DNA of 10,102 bases from Chloroflexota bacterium (GCA_009778865.1 WRFJ01000023.1:1-10102); one strand, 5' to 3'; positions 1-5,846 are shown, numbered from the stretch's first letter. Numbers and translations are program-made. Notes: a model not told the origin generated them from the sequence alone.

Positions 1-255
1 CTGTCTGACAGATATATCGCTCAAGATTTGTCGGCGTCTACACAGAATATCTTGCTTGCCGCCCATGATATGGGTTTAGGTGCGGTATGGATGGGTATTT
101 TCCCGGTAGACGAGCGAGCGCAGGAATTAACTAAGGTAATAAATATACCTCAGCCGTATTTTCCGTTTTCTCTTATCGCCGTAGGGCATGCGGCTGAAGC
201 CAAAGGTTTGCGTTATAACTATACGCCAAACAGAGTTTTTTGGGAAAAAATCTAG
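1..255 (+). CDS. Nitroreductase family protein, C-terminal part (5' end outside window)
   Basis: The reading frame is open from the first base of the window to a TAG at 253-255, so this is the last 84 or so residues of a longer protein. The segment reading DLSASTQNILLAAHDMGLGA followed by VWMGIFP is the typical signature of the FMN-dependent nitroreductase family (NfsA/NfsB/FRP-like), where it helps form the flavin pocket and dimer interface. The ending GLRYNYTPNRVFWEKI is also normal for small nitroreductases of about 170-200 residues. Such proteins use NAD(P)H to reduce nitro compounds, quinones or flavins in the cytoplasm; the natural substrate cannot be told from here. The TTG at base 28 is not the true start, because the family sequence continues upstream of it. 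The gene is followed by its own terminator and appears to be transcribed separately from the iron operon. Confidence 0.9.
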   Translation: MSDRYIAQDLSASTQNILLAAHDMGLGAVWMGIFPVDERAQELTKVINIPQPYFPFSLIAVGHAAEAKGLRYNYTPNRVFWEKI

Positions 256-275
256 ACTCTAATTTTAACTTTTTT

Positions 276-301
276 AAAGTCCGCATTTTTGCGGACTTTT
301 T
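276..301 (+). terminator. Rho-independent terminator after the nitroreductase gene
   Basis: A perfect 9-bp stem (276-284 AAAGTCCGC with 291-299 GCGGACTTT) closes a 6-base loop and runs into a T tract. It lies 20 bases after the nitroreductase stop and directly before the fur promoter, so it separates the two transcription units. Confidence 0.9.
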
Positions 302-303
302 GT

Positions 304-332
304 TTGACAAATCATATATGGCATGCTAATAT
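304..332 (+). promoter_or_regulatory. Promoter of the fur-feoAB operon
   Basis: A consensus -35 TTGACA (304-309), a 17-base spacer and a -10 TAATAT (327-332) form a good housekeeping-sigma promoter. Transcription should start near 338-340, inside the palindrome that follows. Confidence 0.8.
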
Positions 333-333
333 A

Positions 334-362
334 TTATTGCTATTAATAATTATTAGTAATAA
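334..362 (+). promoter_or_regulatory. Fur-box-like operator
   Basis: An AT-rich palindrome has 14-base arms (334-347 and 349-362) around a central A at 348; 12 of 14 positions pair. Its core resembles the 7-1-7 boxes bound by Fur/PerR-family dimers. It begins 2 bases after the -10, covers the expected transcription start and reaches the Shine-Dalgarno site, a position suited to repression. The natural inference is iron-dependent autoregulation of the whole operon by the Fur-type protein encoded just downstream. Binding has not been shown. Confidence 0.65.
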
Positions 363-374
363 AGGTTTTAAAAT

Positions 375-779
375 ATGAACAGTCTTAGCCGCCATACTAG
401 GCAAAAAGAGATTATCTTAGAAATATTGCAGGAAGCTGACACACACCTAGACGCTTTACAGATTTTTGAACGTGCTTCACAAAAAATGCCGCGTTTATCT
501 TTAGCTACTGTTTACCGTAATCTGAAAAGCATGAGCGAACAAGGCGCAATAGCTGTTGGTAATTTTGGCGAAGGGCATGCTCATTATGAAATAGTCAATA
601 CTTTAAGTAGTGGACATCATCATTTAAAATGTCTTAGTTGCGGGAATATATGGGAATTTGACAGGTCGGCTGCCCAGCTAGTTACCGGCGTAAAAGAAGT
701 CAACGGTTTTAAAATATATTCAGCTAGATTATATATAGAGGGTTTATGCCTTTTATGCCAAAAGAAAGAAACTTGTTAA
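375..779 (+). CDS. fur: Fur-family metal-responsive transcriptional regulator
   Basis: The 134-residue protein has the full architecture of the Fur superfamily: an N-terminal winged helix with recognition helix LSLATVYRNLKSM (about 41-53) and a C-terminal metal-binding dimerization domain. Two CxxC pairs (C86/C89 and C125/C128) would hold the structural zinc. Likely regulatory-metal ligands are H24, E72, H81, H83 and E94. In Bacillus PerR the positions matching E72 and E94 are aspartates (D85, D104), and a glutamate at the latter favours a Fur-like iron sensor over a peroxide sensor; this is inference from alignment by eye. The His usually found 8 residues before the last CxxC is an alanine (A117), which is unusual. 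ATG at 375 follows AAAGG (361-365) at normal spacing. It is the first gene of a feoAB operon, with only 1 base before feoA, which supports a role in iron control. Confidence 0.9.
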   Translation: MNSLSRHTRQKEIILEILQEADTHLDALQIFERASQKMPRLSLATVYRNLKSMSEQGAIAVGNFGEGHAHYEIVNTLSSGHHHLKCLSCGNIWEFDRSAAQLVTGVKEVNGFKIYSARLYIEGLCLLCQKKETC

Positions 780-780
780 T

Positions 781-1020
781 ATGCCCATTGCTATCAAGCT
801 TAGTCATCTAAAAAATGGGCAGAGTTCTACGATAAGCCAGATCTTGTTGCCGTCGACTGAAACAGACCGCTTGTCAGTTATGGGTATATATATCGGTAAG
901 AAAATTATCAAAAAACATGCTCAGCCTTTGGGCGGGCCGGTATCCGTACAAATGGACGGCTCCATCGTGGCTTTAAGCTCGCGTCTGGCGGCTAAAATCA
1001 TGGTGCAGCCTGATGAGTAA
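781..1020 (+). CDS. feoA: Ferrous iron transport protein A (FeoA, SH3-like)
   Basis: A 79-residue protein of usual FeoA length. It shows the pattern of the SH3-like FeoA domain: hydrophobic strands, the central LSVMGIYIGKKI segment (FeoA proteins typically have L..MG...G..i at this point), and a later GGPVSVQMDGSIVALSSRLA segment matching the conserved GGP.....G....LR..A pattern. FeoA is a small cytoplasmic partner thought to act on the FeoB transporter. The ATG lies 1 base after the fur stop. Its 3' end overlaps feoB by 8 bases (ATG at 1013, TAA at 1018-1020), which implies translational coupling and equal expression with the transporter. Identification rests on the fold pattern plus the feoB neighbour and is strong. 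Confidence 0.92.
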   Translation: MPIAIKLSHLKNGQSSTISQILLPSTETDRLSVMGIYIGKKIIKKHAQPLGGPVSVQMDGSIVALSSRLAAKIMVQPDE

Positions 1021-2848
1021 ATCTTACAGTAGTTTTAGTCGGTCAGATGTCAATAAACCAAGGTTTTTTGGTAACAGGCGGCGCCCTCAAGAACCAAAAA
1101 TCTCAGATCTGTGTTTAAAAGATCACGAAAAAGTCATACTTATGGTGGGTAATCCCAATGTCGGCAAATCAGCCATATTTTCCAAGCTGACTGGTGTTAC
1201 TGCTGAAAGTTCCAATTATGCTGGTACTACTGTGGGTTTTACCAGCGGCGAAATTGTTTTTAAAGATGGCCTGGCTACTTTACTTGATGTACCGGGCAAT
1301 TATACTCTAACTCCAACATCAGATACTGAGAGAGTAGTCTCTAAGATTATTGCTTGCGGCGATATTATTATTAACATCGTAGACGCTACTAATTTGGAGC
1401 GTAATCTATATCTGACCACTGAGCTTTTAGAACTGGGAAAGCCCATGATTTTAGCTTTAAATATGTGGGATGAAGTGGCTCATCAAGGCTTAGAAATAGA
1501 TCTGCCCGCGCTTTCTGAGGAATTAGGTATTGCAGTGGTAACTACCAGTGCTATGACCGGGCAGGGTCTAAAAGAACTAGTACGTCAACTGTCTTATGCT
1601 GAAAAACCAAATTCTCCTAAACGTAACCAAGACGAGCGTTGGGCTTATGTAGGGAGCTTGGTGGCAAAGGTACAAAAGCGTAAGCAACGTCAACATAAAT
1701 GGTATGAACGTCTGTCAGACGCTACCGTGCGACCTTTTCCCGGTATTTTGATAGCTTTTTTTGTGATGGTGTTGGGATTTTTACTGGTACGCTTTATCGG
1801 TGAAGGACTTATCAATTATCTTTTTGACCCGATATTTGAAAGCTGGTGGTTGCCAGTGGTGGTAAAATTGGGGGATGTTTTGGGTGGCAGCGGTTTTTGG
1901 TACGATATTTTGATAGGTTATAACACAACAGACGGTATAGACTTTGTTACATCTTTTGGTTTACTTACTTCCGGCCTATATGTACCTTTTGCGCTTATCT
2001 TGCCTTATATTATCGCTTTTTATATCTTACTGGGCTTATTGGAGGACAGTGGTTACCTGCCGCGTCTGGCTGTACTTTTGGATAGTTTAATGCATAAAGT
2101 AGGTTTACATGGTTATGCTATTATCCCTACTTTTTTAGCTTTTGGCTGCAATGTACCGGCTATTATTGGCACGCGCGTACTGGGGAATGATCGGGCTCGT
2201 TTTATTGCTGCTACTTTAGTGGCTATTGCTGTGCCTTGTGCTGGATTACAAGCTATGATTTTTGGTTTAATAGGGCAATATGGTTTTCAGTATGTGCTTT
2301 TAATATACGGCATTTTGGCTTTGGTTTGGCTGGTGCTGGGTCTTATTCTTAATAAAGTAATGAAAGGTTATACACCCGAGTTGATTATGGAGGTGCCGCC
2401 ATATAGGTTGCCGCCCATGAGATTAGTGTTGACCAAATTGTGGCGACGCATACGTGATTTTATTAAGGAGGCTGTTCCCGTTATGGTTTTAGCTATTTTA
2501 GCTATTAATATTCTGATATCTTTTGGTTTGATGGATATCATCGGTGTGATATTTGGACCTATAGTAATAAATATTTTAGGCCTACCGCCTGAGGCAGCTG
2601 TTCCTTTAATATTGGGTGCTTTAAGAAAAGATGCAGCTTTAGGTATTATGGCTACACTATCACTTACGGCCGGTCAAATGGTGGTAGGTGCCTTGGTTTT
2701 AGCTATGATATTCCCTTGTGTAGCTGTATTTACCGTGATGTTTAAAGAATTAGGCCCTAGGCGTATGTTATTGTCCACATTACTTATGTTAGCCACCGCT
2801 ATCATTGTGGGTGGCTTGGTAAATTTGGGGTTTCATATATTTTCTTAG
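1013..2848 (+). CDS. feoB: Ferrous iron transporter FeoB
   Basis: The 611-residue inner-membrane protein imports Fe2+. The N-terminal GTPase domain shows every G motif: G1 GNPNVGKS (46-53), G2 threonines at 72-73, G3 DVPG (92-95), G4 NMWD (150-153) and G5 SAM (179-181). A helical guanine-dissociation-inhibitor-like region (about 165-230) follows, then the membrane domain from about residue 242. The membrane domain has the FeoB gate segment FGCNVPAIIGTR (377-388), a PC at 408-409 and a second gate-like FPC (567-569). It is short beside E. coli FeoB (773 residues), and it carries a basic 40-residue extension before the G domain. Translation is coupled to feoA by the 8-base overlap. No clear terminator follows before the tRNA promoter 47 bases downstream. 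Confidence 0.96.
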   Translation: MSKSYSSFSRSDVNKPRFFGNRRRPQEPKISDLCLKDHEKVILMVGNPNVGKSAIFSKLTGVTAESSNYAGTTVGFTSGEIVFKDGLATLLDVPGNYTLTPTSDTERVVSKIIACGDIIINIVDATNLERNLYLTTELLELGKPMILALNMWDEVAHQGLEIDLPALSEELGIAVVTTSAMTGQGLKELVRQLSYAEKPNSPKRNQDERWAYVGSLVAKVQKRKQRQHKWYERLSDATVRPFPGILIAFFVMVLGFLLVRFIGEGLINYLFDPIFESWWLPVVVKLGDVLGGSGFWYDILIGYNTTDGIDFVTSFGLLTSGLYVPFALILPYIIAFYILLGLLEDSGYLPRLAVLLDSLMHKVGLHGYAIIPTFLAFGCNVPAIIGTRVLGNDRARFIAATLVAIAVPCAGLQAMIFGLIGQYGFQYVLLIYGILALVWLVLGLILNKVMKGYTPELIMEVPPYRLPPMRLVLTKLWRRIRDFIKEAVPVMVLAILAINILISFGLMDIIGVIFGPIVINILGLPPEAAVPLILGALRKDAALGIMATLSLTAGQMVVGALVLAMIFPCVAVFTVMFKELGPRRMLLSTLLMLATAIIVGGLVNLGFHIFS

Positions 2849-2895
2849 CAAAATAACAACTCAGTTCATATCTACTTATATTTAATCTCGTTTTC

Positions 2896-2924
2896 TTGCC
2901 ATACGAGTTTAACTTTGCTAAAAT
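2896..2924 (+). promoter_or_regulatory. Promoter of tRNA-Lys
   Basis: TTGCCA (2896-2901), a 17-base spacer and TAAAAT (2919-2924) lie 13 bases before the first base of the mature tRNA. Spacing and sequence fit a strong stable-RNA promoter. It lies on the host side of the junction, so the tRNA keeps its own promoter after prophage insertion. Confidence 0.7.
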
Positions 2925-2937
2925 AAATACTGTTTTT

Positions 2938-3013
2938 GGGCCGTTAGCTCAGTTGGCAGAGCATCTGACTTTTAATCAGGGTGTCACAGGTTCGAATCCT
3001 GTACGGCCTACCA
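2938..3013 (+). tRNA. tRNA-Lys (anticodon UUU)
   Basis: All 76 bases fold as a complete tRNA with encoded CCA. The acceptor stem pairs GGGCCGT with ACGGCCT (G1-U72 wobble), the D stem pairs GCTC with GAGC, and the anticodon stem pairs TCTGA with TCAGG around the loop CTTTTAA, giving anticodon TTT. The T arm is ACAGG-TTCGAAT-CCTGT. The discriminator is A and CCA ends at 3013. This is the prophage attachment target: phage sequence starts directly after it, and the integrase gene on the other strand ends inside its 3' half. Since the tRNA is intact, integration preserved or rebuilt its 3' end. No terminator is seen after the gene. Confidence 0.96.
2976..3013. other. Prophage left attachment junction (candidate attL) at the tRNA-Lys 3' half
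   Basis: The host-to-phage boundary must lie in or just after the tRNA 3' half. To the left are a tRNA with its own promoter and the host feo operon; to the right are only phage genes, beginning with the integrase. The marked segment is the part of the tRNA that also codes for the integrase C-terminus. Serine integrases cross over at a 2-base core within sites of about 40-50 bp, so the exact core cannot be placed without the right end of the prophage or an uninfected relative. Confidence 0.55.
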
Positions 3014-4520
3014 TTCCATTATCATCCGAACACACTTCTTCTACGTTTGTACGCTTGAATTTCTTGGTAATTGGCGCAGTCCCAATAACAATCAGCTTAT
3101 ATTTTAGTTCTAAACCACCGTCCTCGGTGGTTTTGGCATATATAGAGTCTACAAAGCTCCCCAATGTCTTACGCCTAATGATTTCTGTCTCTTCGCCTTC
3201 ATGTCTAAAATTACTAAGGAAAAGCACCCATTGCTCTTTAGTAAAATCAGGCAATGTCTTCTCCATATCATCAATGCGATCTCGTAGCTCAATACCTCTA
3301 ATCTCAAGATCTTCTAAATCATTAAGTAAAGCTTGAGAAGAAGAGCCGTCAGCAATAGCCTTACGGATATTGAAGCACTTCTTTTCTATTTCTTTCTTTT
3401 GTTCTCTAAGACCATCTAATACTGATTGGTCGGACTTTCGGCGATTTATCTCGTTTAGTATCATATCAGCCATTTGGTCAATATTTTCGTCACTTAAGAT
3501 GTCATTGGCGATATTATTAAATACTACCTCTTCTAATTCTTCCTTAGAGATTGAAAGAGCTTTACAGCCTTCCCCGCGCTTCTTATTTCCACATGTATAG
3601 TATCTATAAATGTTACCGGTGCTATTCTTAGAACTGTCACCAACCATGTGTGTATCACATTCAGTACAGATCAATTTGCCGCTTAAATAATATTCAGCAG
3701 CCTTATTTTTATGTCCTTTAACATTAGTTGTCATTTTATTATGAGCCTCCTCGTATAGTTCTTGGCTAACTAGTGCCGGCATACCATCTTCTACGACGAT
3801 ATTGTTATATTTATATTTTCCGGTATACTTTTCGTTGTTTAATATCCAGATGATATTAGTCTTCTGAAACAAATCACCTTTAGAATTACAAAACCCTTCG
3901 TCGTTTAGCTGACGGGCAATCTGAGCACAATTAACTCCGCAAGCAGCCATCTCAAAGATTTTTCTAACGATAGGCGCTGTTTTCAGGTCAATCTGGAACT
4001 TCTTATCTTTAATTATATACCCTAATGGAACAGGGCCTCCAGTACTCTGGGCTTTTAAAGCACTCTCCAGCATACCTCTTTTGACATTCTCGGAGAGATT
4101 CAAAGAATAGTAAGCAGCCATGCCAGCATACATACTCTCAAATAATACTCTCTCTGGTCCTTCGCCCACTGACTCGGTAGCTGAGATGACTCTTACCCCG
4201 TTTTTCTGCAGTTTAAACTTAGCATCTGCCGAAACATACATGTCCCGGGCAAAACGGTCAAACTTATAAACAATGACTGCTTCAAAATTCTTCTTAGCCG
4301 AGTCATTGATCATACGATGGAATTCTAAACGTTTATCATTATCCTTAAAAGCCGATAAAGCACGATCTATGTATGTGTCAACTACTTGGATATTATGTCT
4401 GCGGCAGTAGTCCTGACAAACCCTTATCTGTCCGTCAATAGACTGGTCCTGTTGCTTATCTGAGCTGTATCTTGTATATATAACTGCGTTTATTTTCTTT
4501 ACTTCGTAATTGTTAACCAT
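2976..4520 (-). CDS. int: Large serine recombinase (phage integrase)
   Basis: The 514-residue protein shows the domain order of large serine recombinases. A resolvase-type catalytic domain (about 10-150) begins with AVIYTRYSSDKQ, where S19 is the likely nucleophile, and includes VYKFDRFARD (84-93). Next come a Recombinase domain (about 165-265), a zinc beta-ribbon with C285, C288, C310 and C319, a coiled coil (about 366-422) and a short C-terminal tail. It should catalyse phage integration at the adjacent tRNA site and excision on induction. The ATG at 4520 is the only reasonable start: an in-frame TAG lies a little upstream, and the nearest purine-rich site (AAAGGG, 4537-4542) is 16 bases away, so translation initiation looks weak. 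It is the last gene of the minus-strand lysogeny operon. Residues 503-514 are encoded by the antisense strand of the tRNA and end with TGA in the anticodon stem, so the C-terminus probably depends on integration state. Confidence 0.95.
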   Translation of the reverse strand: MVNNYEVKKINAVIYTRYSSDKQQDQSIDGQIRVCQDYCRRHNIQVVDTYIDRALSAFKDNDKRLEFHRMINDSAKKNFEAVIVYKFDRFARDMYVSADAKFKLQKNGVRVISATESVGEGPERVLFESMYAGMAAYYSLNLSENVKRGMLESALKAQSTGGPVPLGYIIKDKKFQIDLKTAPIVRKIFEMAACGVNCAQIARQLNDEGFCNSKGDLFQKTNIIWILNNEKYTGKYKYNNIVVEDGMPALVSQELYEEAHNKMTTNVKGHKNKAAEYYLSGKLICTECDTHMVGDSSKNSTGNIYRYYTCGNKKRGEGCKALSISKEELEEVVFNNIANDILSDENIDQMADMILNEINRRKSDQSVLDGLREQKKEIEKKCFNIRKAIADGSSSQALLNDLEDLEIRGIELRDRIDDMEKTLPDFTKEQWVLFLSNFRHEGEETEIIRRKTLGSFVDSIYAKTTEDGGLELKYKLIVIGTAPITKKFKRTNVEEVCSDDNGMVGRTGFEPVTP

Positions 4521-4551
4521 TATTTTGTCTTTACTACCCTTTACCTAGGCC

Positions 4552-4722
4552 TTAATTTATCCTTATCCAGCTCGACTGTTCCTGGCCTATCTTAAAAATA
4601 CTTAGCAGCGTATCTCTGTCTAAGTTGCGGCACCCGCAGGTGTACACGCCCGGACTAGTTTTTACAAAATGCTGCTCGCAACGGCTGCAAACAGTAATTT
4701 TTAAATAGTCATTAAATGTCAT
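4552..4722 (-). CDS. Small cysteine-rich (zinc-ribbon-like) protein, 56 residues
   Basis: I do not recognise a family. The ATG at 4722 overlaps the TGA of the upstream metallopeptidase gene as ATGA, and AGGA lies 7 bases before it, so it has both translational coupling and its own ribosome site. The 56 residues start MTFNDYLKITVCSRC and contain a CxxC pair (C12, C15) and a CxC pair (C29, C31), with H18 between them. This spacing suits one bound zinc in a small ribbon. The C-terminal half (DRDTLLSIFKIGQ, then an SSWIRIN ending) looks helical. The gene ends 31 bases before the integrase start. Placement between ImmA and the integrase suggests a lysogeny or integration accessory role, for example an excision-direction factor or DNA-binding helper, but that is only context. 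Codon pattern, coupling and cysteines make a real gene likely. Confidence 0.7.
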   Translation of the reverse strand: MTFNDYLKITVCSRCEQHFVKTSPGVYTCGCRNLDRDTLLSIFKIGQEQSSWIRIN

Positions 4723-5123
4723 TGTGCCATCCTATAAAGTTTTAGAGCTTTACTTATAAACTCTTCATCAACCCCAAAATACTCGGCCAGTTCCCATATC
4801 TCAACATAACCGCCACTCAATACCTTTTTAAGCGTAACTTCCGGTACCAATAATCTTATGGCATGACAATCAGCTTTATACTCACACTTAGCCCAGGTAA
4901 TCTCATCAACATCAAAGTAATGAAAACAGCCGGTTACGCAGTGCCCTAACTCATGGGCCATAAGTTCTTTTTCTTTTTGGGTGTCTATATATCTGGTGTC
5001 AATAAAGATATCACCAGGATACGATATAGAGGCCACCCGTCTTAACGGCATATAGTTAACGCTTATATCTAAAGCCAATGCTTTCTCTATCAAATCTACT
5101 ACATTCATTCCATCAATTCTCAA
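4719..5123 (-). CDS. ImmA/IrrE-type metallopeptidase (anti-repressor protease)
   Basis: The protein of about 130 residues carries the zinc-peptidase motif HELGH (57-61) preceded by ELMA, and a downstream E81-YKAD segment that gives the third ligand, as in the ImmA/IrrE family (formerly DUF955). Known members such as ImmA of ICEBs1 cleave the cognate phage- or ICE-type repressor after DNA damage and so trigger induction. The upstream gene encodes a matching single-domain repressor without its own protease domain, so the same partnership is likely here. The start is uncertain. The longest frame opens with TTG at 5123, 6 bases after the repressor stop; an ATG at 5108 (residue 6) would give 129 residues. 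Neither has a well-spaced Shine-Dalgarno site, so translation is probably coupled to the repressor. The stop overlaps the start of the next small gene. Confidence 0.88.
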   Translation of the reverse strand: MRIDGMNVVDLIEKALALDISVNYMPLRRVASISYPGDIFIDTRYIDTQKEKELMAHELGHCVTGCFHYFDVDEITWAKCEYKADCHAIRLLVPEVTLKKVLSGGYVEIWELAEYFGVDEEFISKALKLYRMAQ

Positions 5124-5129
5124 ACTCTT

Positions 5130-5483
5130 CTATTGTTTCTGTTTTTTATTCTTCACAAAATTATAGGTGTCAATAATATCCTGTTTTTCTTCATCGGTAA
5201 GTTCGTGTCTATCGCCCGAAAGGGCATATAATACATCTTTTAATTGTTCATCCAAAGTTTCTTCTTTTTTAAAACCAAAAGCCTCGTCAACAGAAGCCCC
5301 GTATAAATCAAAAAGCTCAAATAAAGTATTGGCATCAGGCTGAGACTGTCCGGTTTCCCATGATGATAAAGTCTGTCTTTTCCGGCCGATAGCTTCAGAA
5401 GCCGTTACTTGGGTATAGCCGGCACCAGCCCTGGTCTTTTTAAGTATCTCGGCAATTTCTTGTTTGCTAAACTCTTTAGCCAT
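5130..5483 (-). CDS. CI-like phage repressor (HTH_3/Xre family)
   Basis: The 117-residue protein has an N-terminal helix-turn-helix of the Xre/CI type (about residues 9-64): EIAEILKKTRAGAGYTQ, then VTASEAIGRKRQTLSSWETG with recognition helix near RKRQTLSSWE, then PDANTLFELFDLYGASVDE. The C-terminal part (about 70-117) is charged and helical, and no LexA-type S24 peptidase domain is present, so inactivation likely depends on the metallopeptidase encoded next. ATG at 5483 follows AAGGA at good spacing. It is the first gene of a four-gene minus-strand operon and is transcribed divergently from the Cro-like gene. Its probable operators lie in the 150-base control region, one overlapping its own transcription start, so autoregulation is expected. 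Confidence 0.9.
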   Translation of the reverse strand: MAKEFSKQEIAEILKKTRAGAGYTQVTASEAIGRKRQTLSSWETGQSQPDANTLFELFDLYGASVDEAFGFKKEETLDEQLKDVLYALSGDRHELTDEEKQDIIDTYNFVKNKKQKQ

Positions 5484-5500
5484 TTCTTTTCCTTGTCATA

Positions 5501-5509
5501 TTTTTCATC
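5501..5509. promoter_or_regulatory. Operator half-site next to the repressor start point
   Basis: TTTTTCATC here is the exact reverse complement of the left part (GATGAAAAA) of the palindrome at 5546-5560. It lies just downstream of the leftward -10, where a bound protein would block the repressor's own transcription. The other arm is degenerate, so it may be a weak site. Confidence 0.45.
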
Positions 5510-5538
5510 ATTATAAAACATTATTTCTTGAAAATCAA
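5510..5538 (-). promoter_or_regulatory. Leftward promoter of the lysogeny operon
   Basis: On the minus strand, TTGATT (5538-5533), a 17-base spacer and a consensus TATAAT (5515-5510) precede the repressor gene by about 27 bases. It should drive repressor, metallopeptidase, the 56-residue protein and integrase as one transcript, as no other promoter is apparent before the integrase. Confidence 0.75.
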
Positions 5539-5545
5539 TAAAAAA

Positions 5546-5560
5546 GATGAAAAAGTCATC
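5546..5560. promoter_or_regulatory. Central operator (GATGA-5-TCATC palindrome)
   Basis: A perfect 5-bp inverted repeat, GATGA and TCATC, is separated by 5 bases. It lies between the two -35 boxes of the divergent promoters, the usual place for a phage switch operator. It is the best candidate for repressor and Cro-like binding. Confidence 0.6.
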
Positions 5561-5569
5561 AATTTACTA

Positions 5570-5598
5570 TTGACAGACGAAAAAATCGGCACTATAAT
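5570..5598 (+). promoter_or_regulatory. Rightward early promoter (Cro-like gene and replication operon)
   Basis: A perfect consensus promoter: TTGACA (5570-5575), a 17-base spacer and TATAAT (5593-5598). It lies 35 bases before the Cro-like ATG and is the only promoter seen before the run of overlapping genes up to 9448. Such strength implies that tight repression is needed in the lysogen. Confidence 0.85.
5576..5590. promoter_or_regulatory. Operator-like site inside the early promoter spacer
   Basis: GACGAAAAAATCGGC matches the central operator GATGAAAAAGTCATC at 11 of 15 positions and has the same 5-5-5 layout. It occupies nearly the whole spacer between -35 and -10 of the early promoter, so binding would exclude RNA polymerase. 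Confidence 0.5.
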
Positions 5599-5633
5599 AC
5601 TACTATGACGAGAAACTCAGCAAGAGAGGGAAC

Positions 5634-5846
5634 ATGGAAGATATCAGAGATTTACTAAAAGAATACATCAAAAGACATTGCTTTAAACACTGTAAGGTGG
5701 CACAAAAAGCCGGTCTTAATTCAGCCAAGCTTTCAGCCATTCTTACTAAAAGAAGAAAGATTGATGCCAACGAGCTTTTTGCCCTGTGTGCAGCTATGGA
5801 AACAACCCCTAATGAATTAAAGGGAAGCCCAGAGGCAACCAAATGA
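5634..5846 (+). CDS. Cro-like helix-turn-helix protein
   Basis: The 70-residue protein is nearly all a helix-turn-helix domain: IRDLLKEYIKRH, then VAQKAGLNSAKLSAILTKRR with a turn at AGLNSAK and a recognition helix near SAKLSAILTKR, then IDANELFALCAAMETTPNEL. It is the first gene behind the strong rightward promoter and lies opposite the CI-like repressor, the classic Cro position. It therefore probably binds the same operators to keep the repressor gene off during lytic growth; an activator role cannot be excluded. A strong AGAGAGGG site precedes the ATG at 5634. The stop overlaps the next start as ATGA, so the two genes are coupled. Confidence 0.82.
   Translation: MEDIRDLLKEYIKRHCFKHCKVAQKAGLNSAKLSAILTKRRKIDANELFALCAAMETTPNELKGSPEATK

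Noticed and set aside
2887..2910. CTCGT/ACGAG hairpin after feoB
   Set aside because: Only 5 bp with a large loop and a short T run, and it overlaps the tRNA promoter -35; not convincing as a terminator.
2896..3336. Open frame on the plus strand through the tRNA and the end of int
   Set aside because: Its peptide AEHLTFNQGVTGSNPV is the well-known translation of a tRNA gene, and the rest is antisense to the integrase.
3370..3600. Plus-strand open frame of 76 residues
   Set aside because: Fully antisense to the integrase zinc-ribbon and coiled-coil region; no ribosome site and low-complexity Phe/Ser composition.
5603..5842. Minus-strand open frame of 79 residues
   Set aside because: Antisense shadow of the Cro-like gene, which has a strong ribosome site, promoter and HTH fold.
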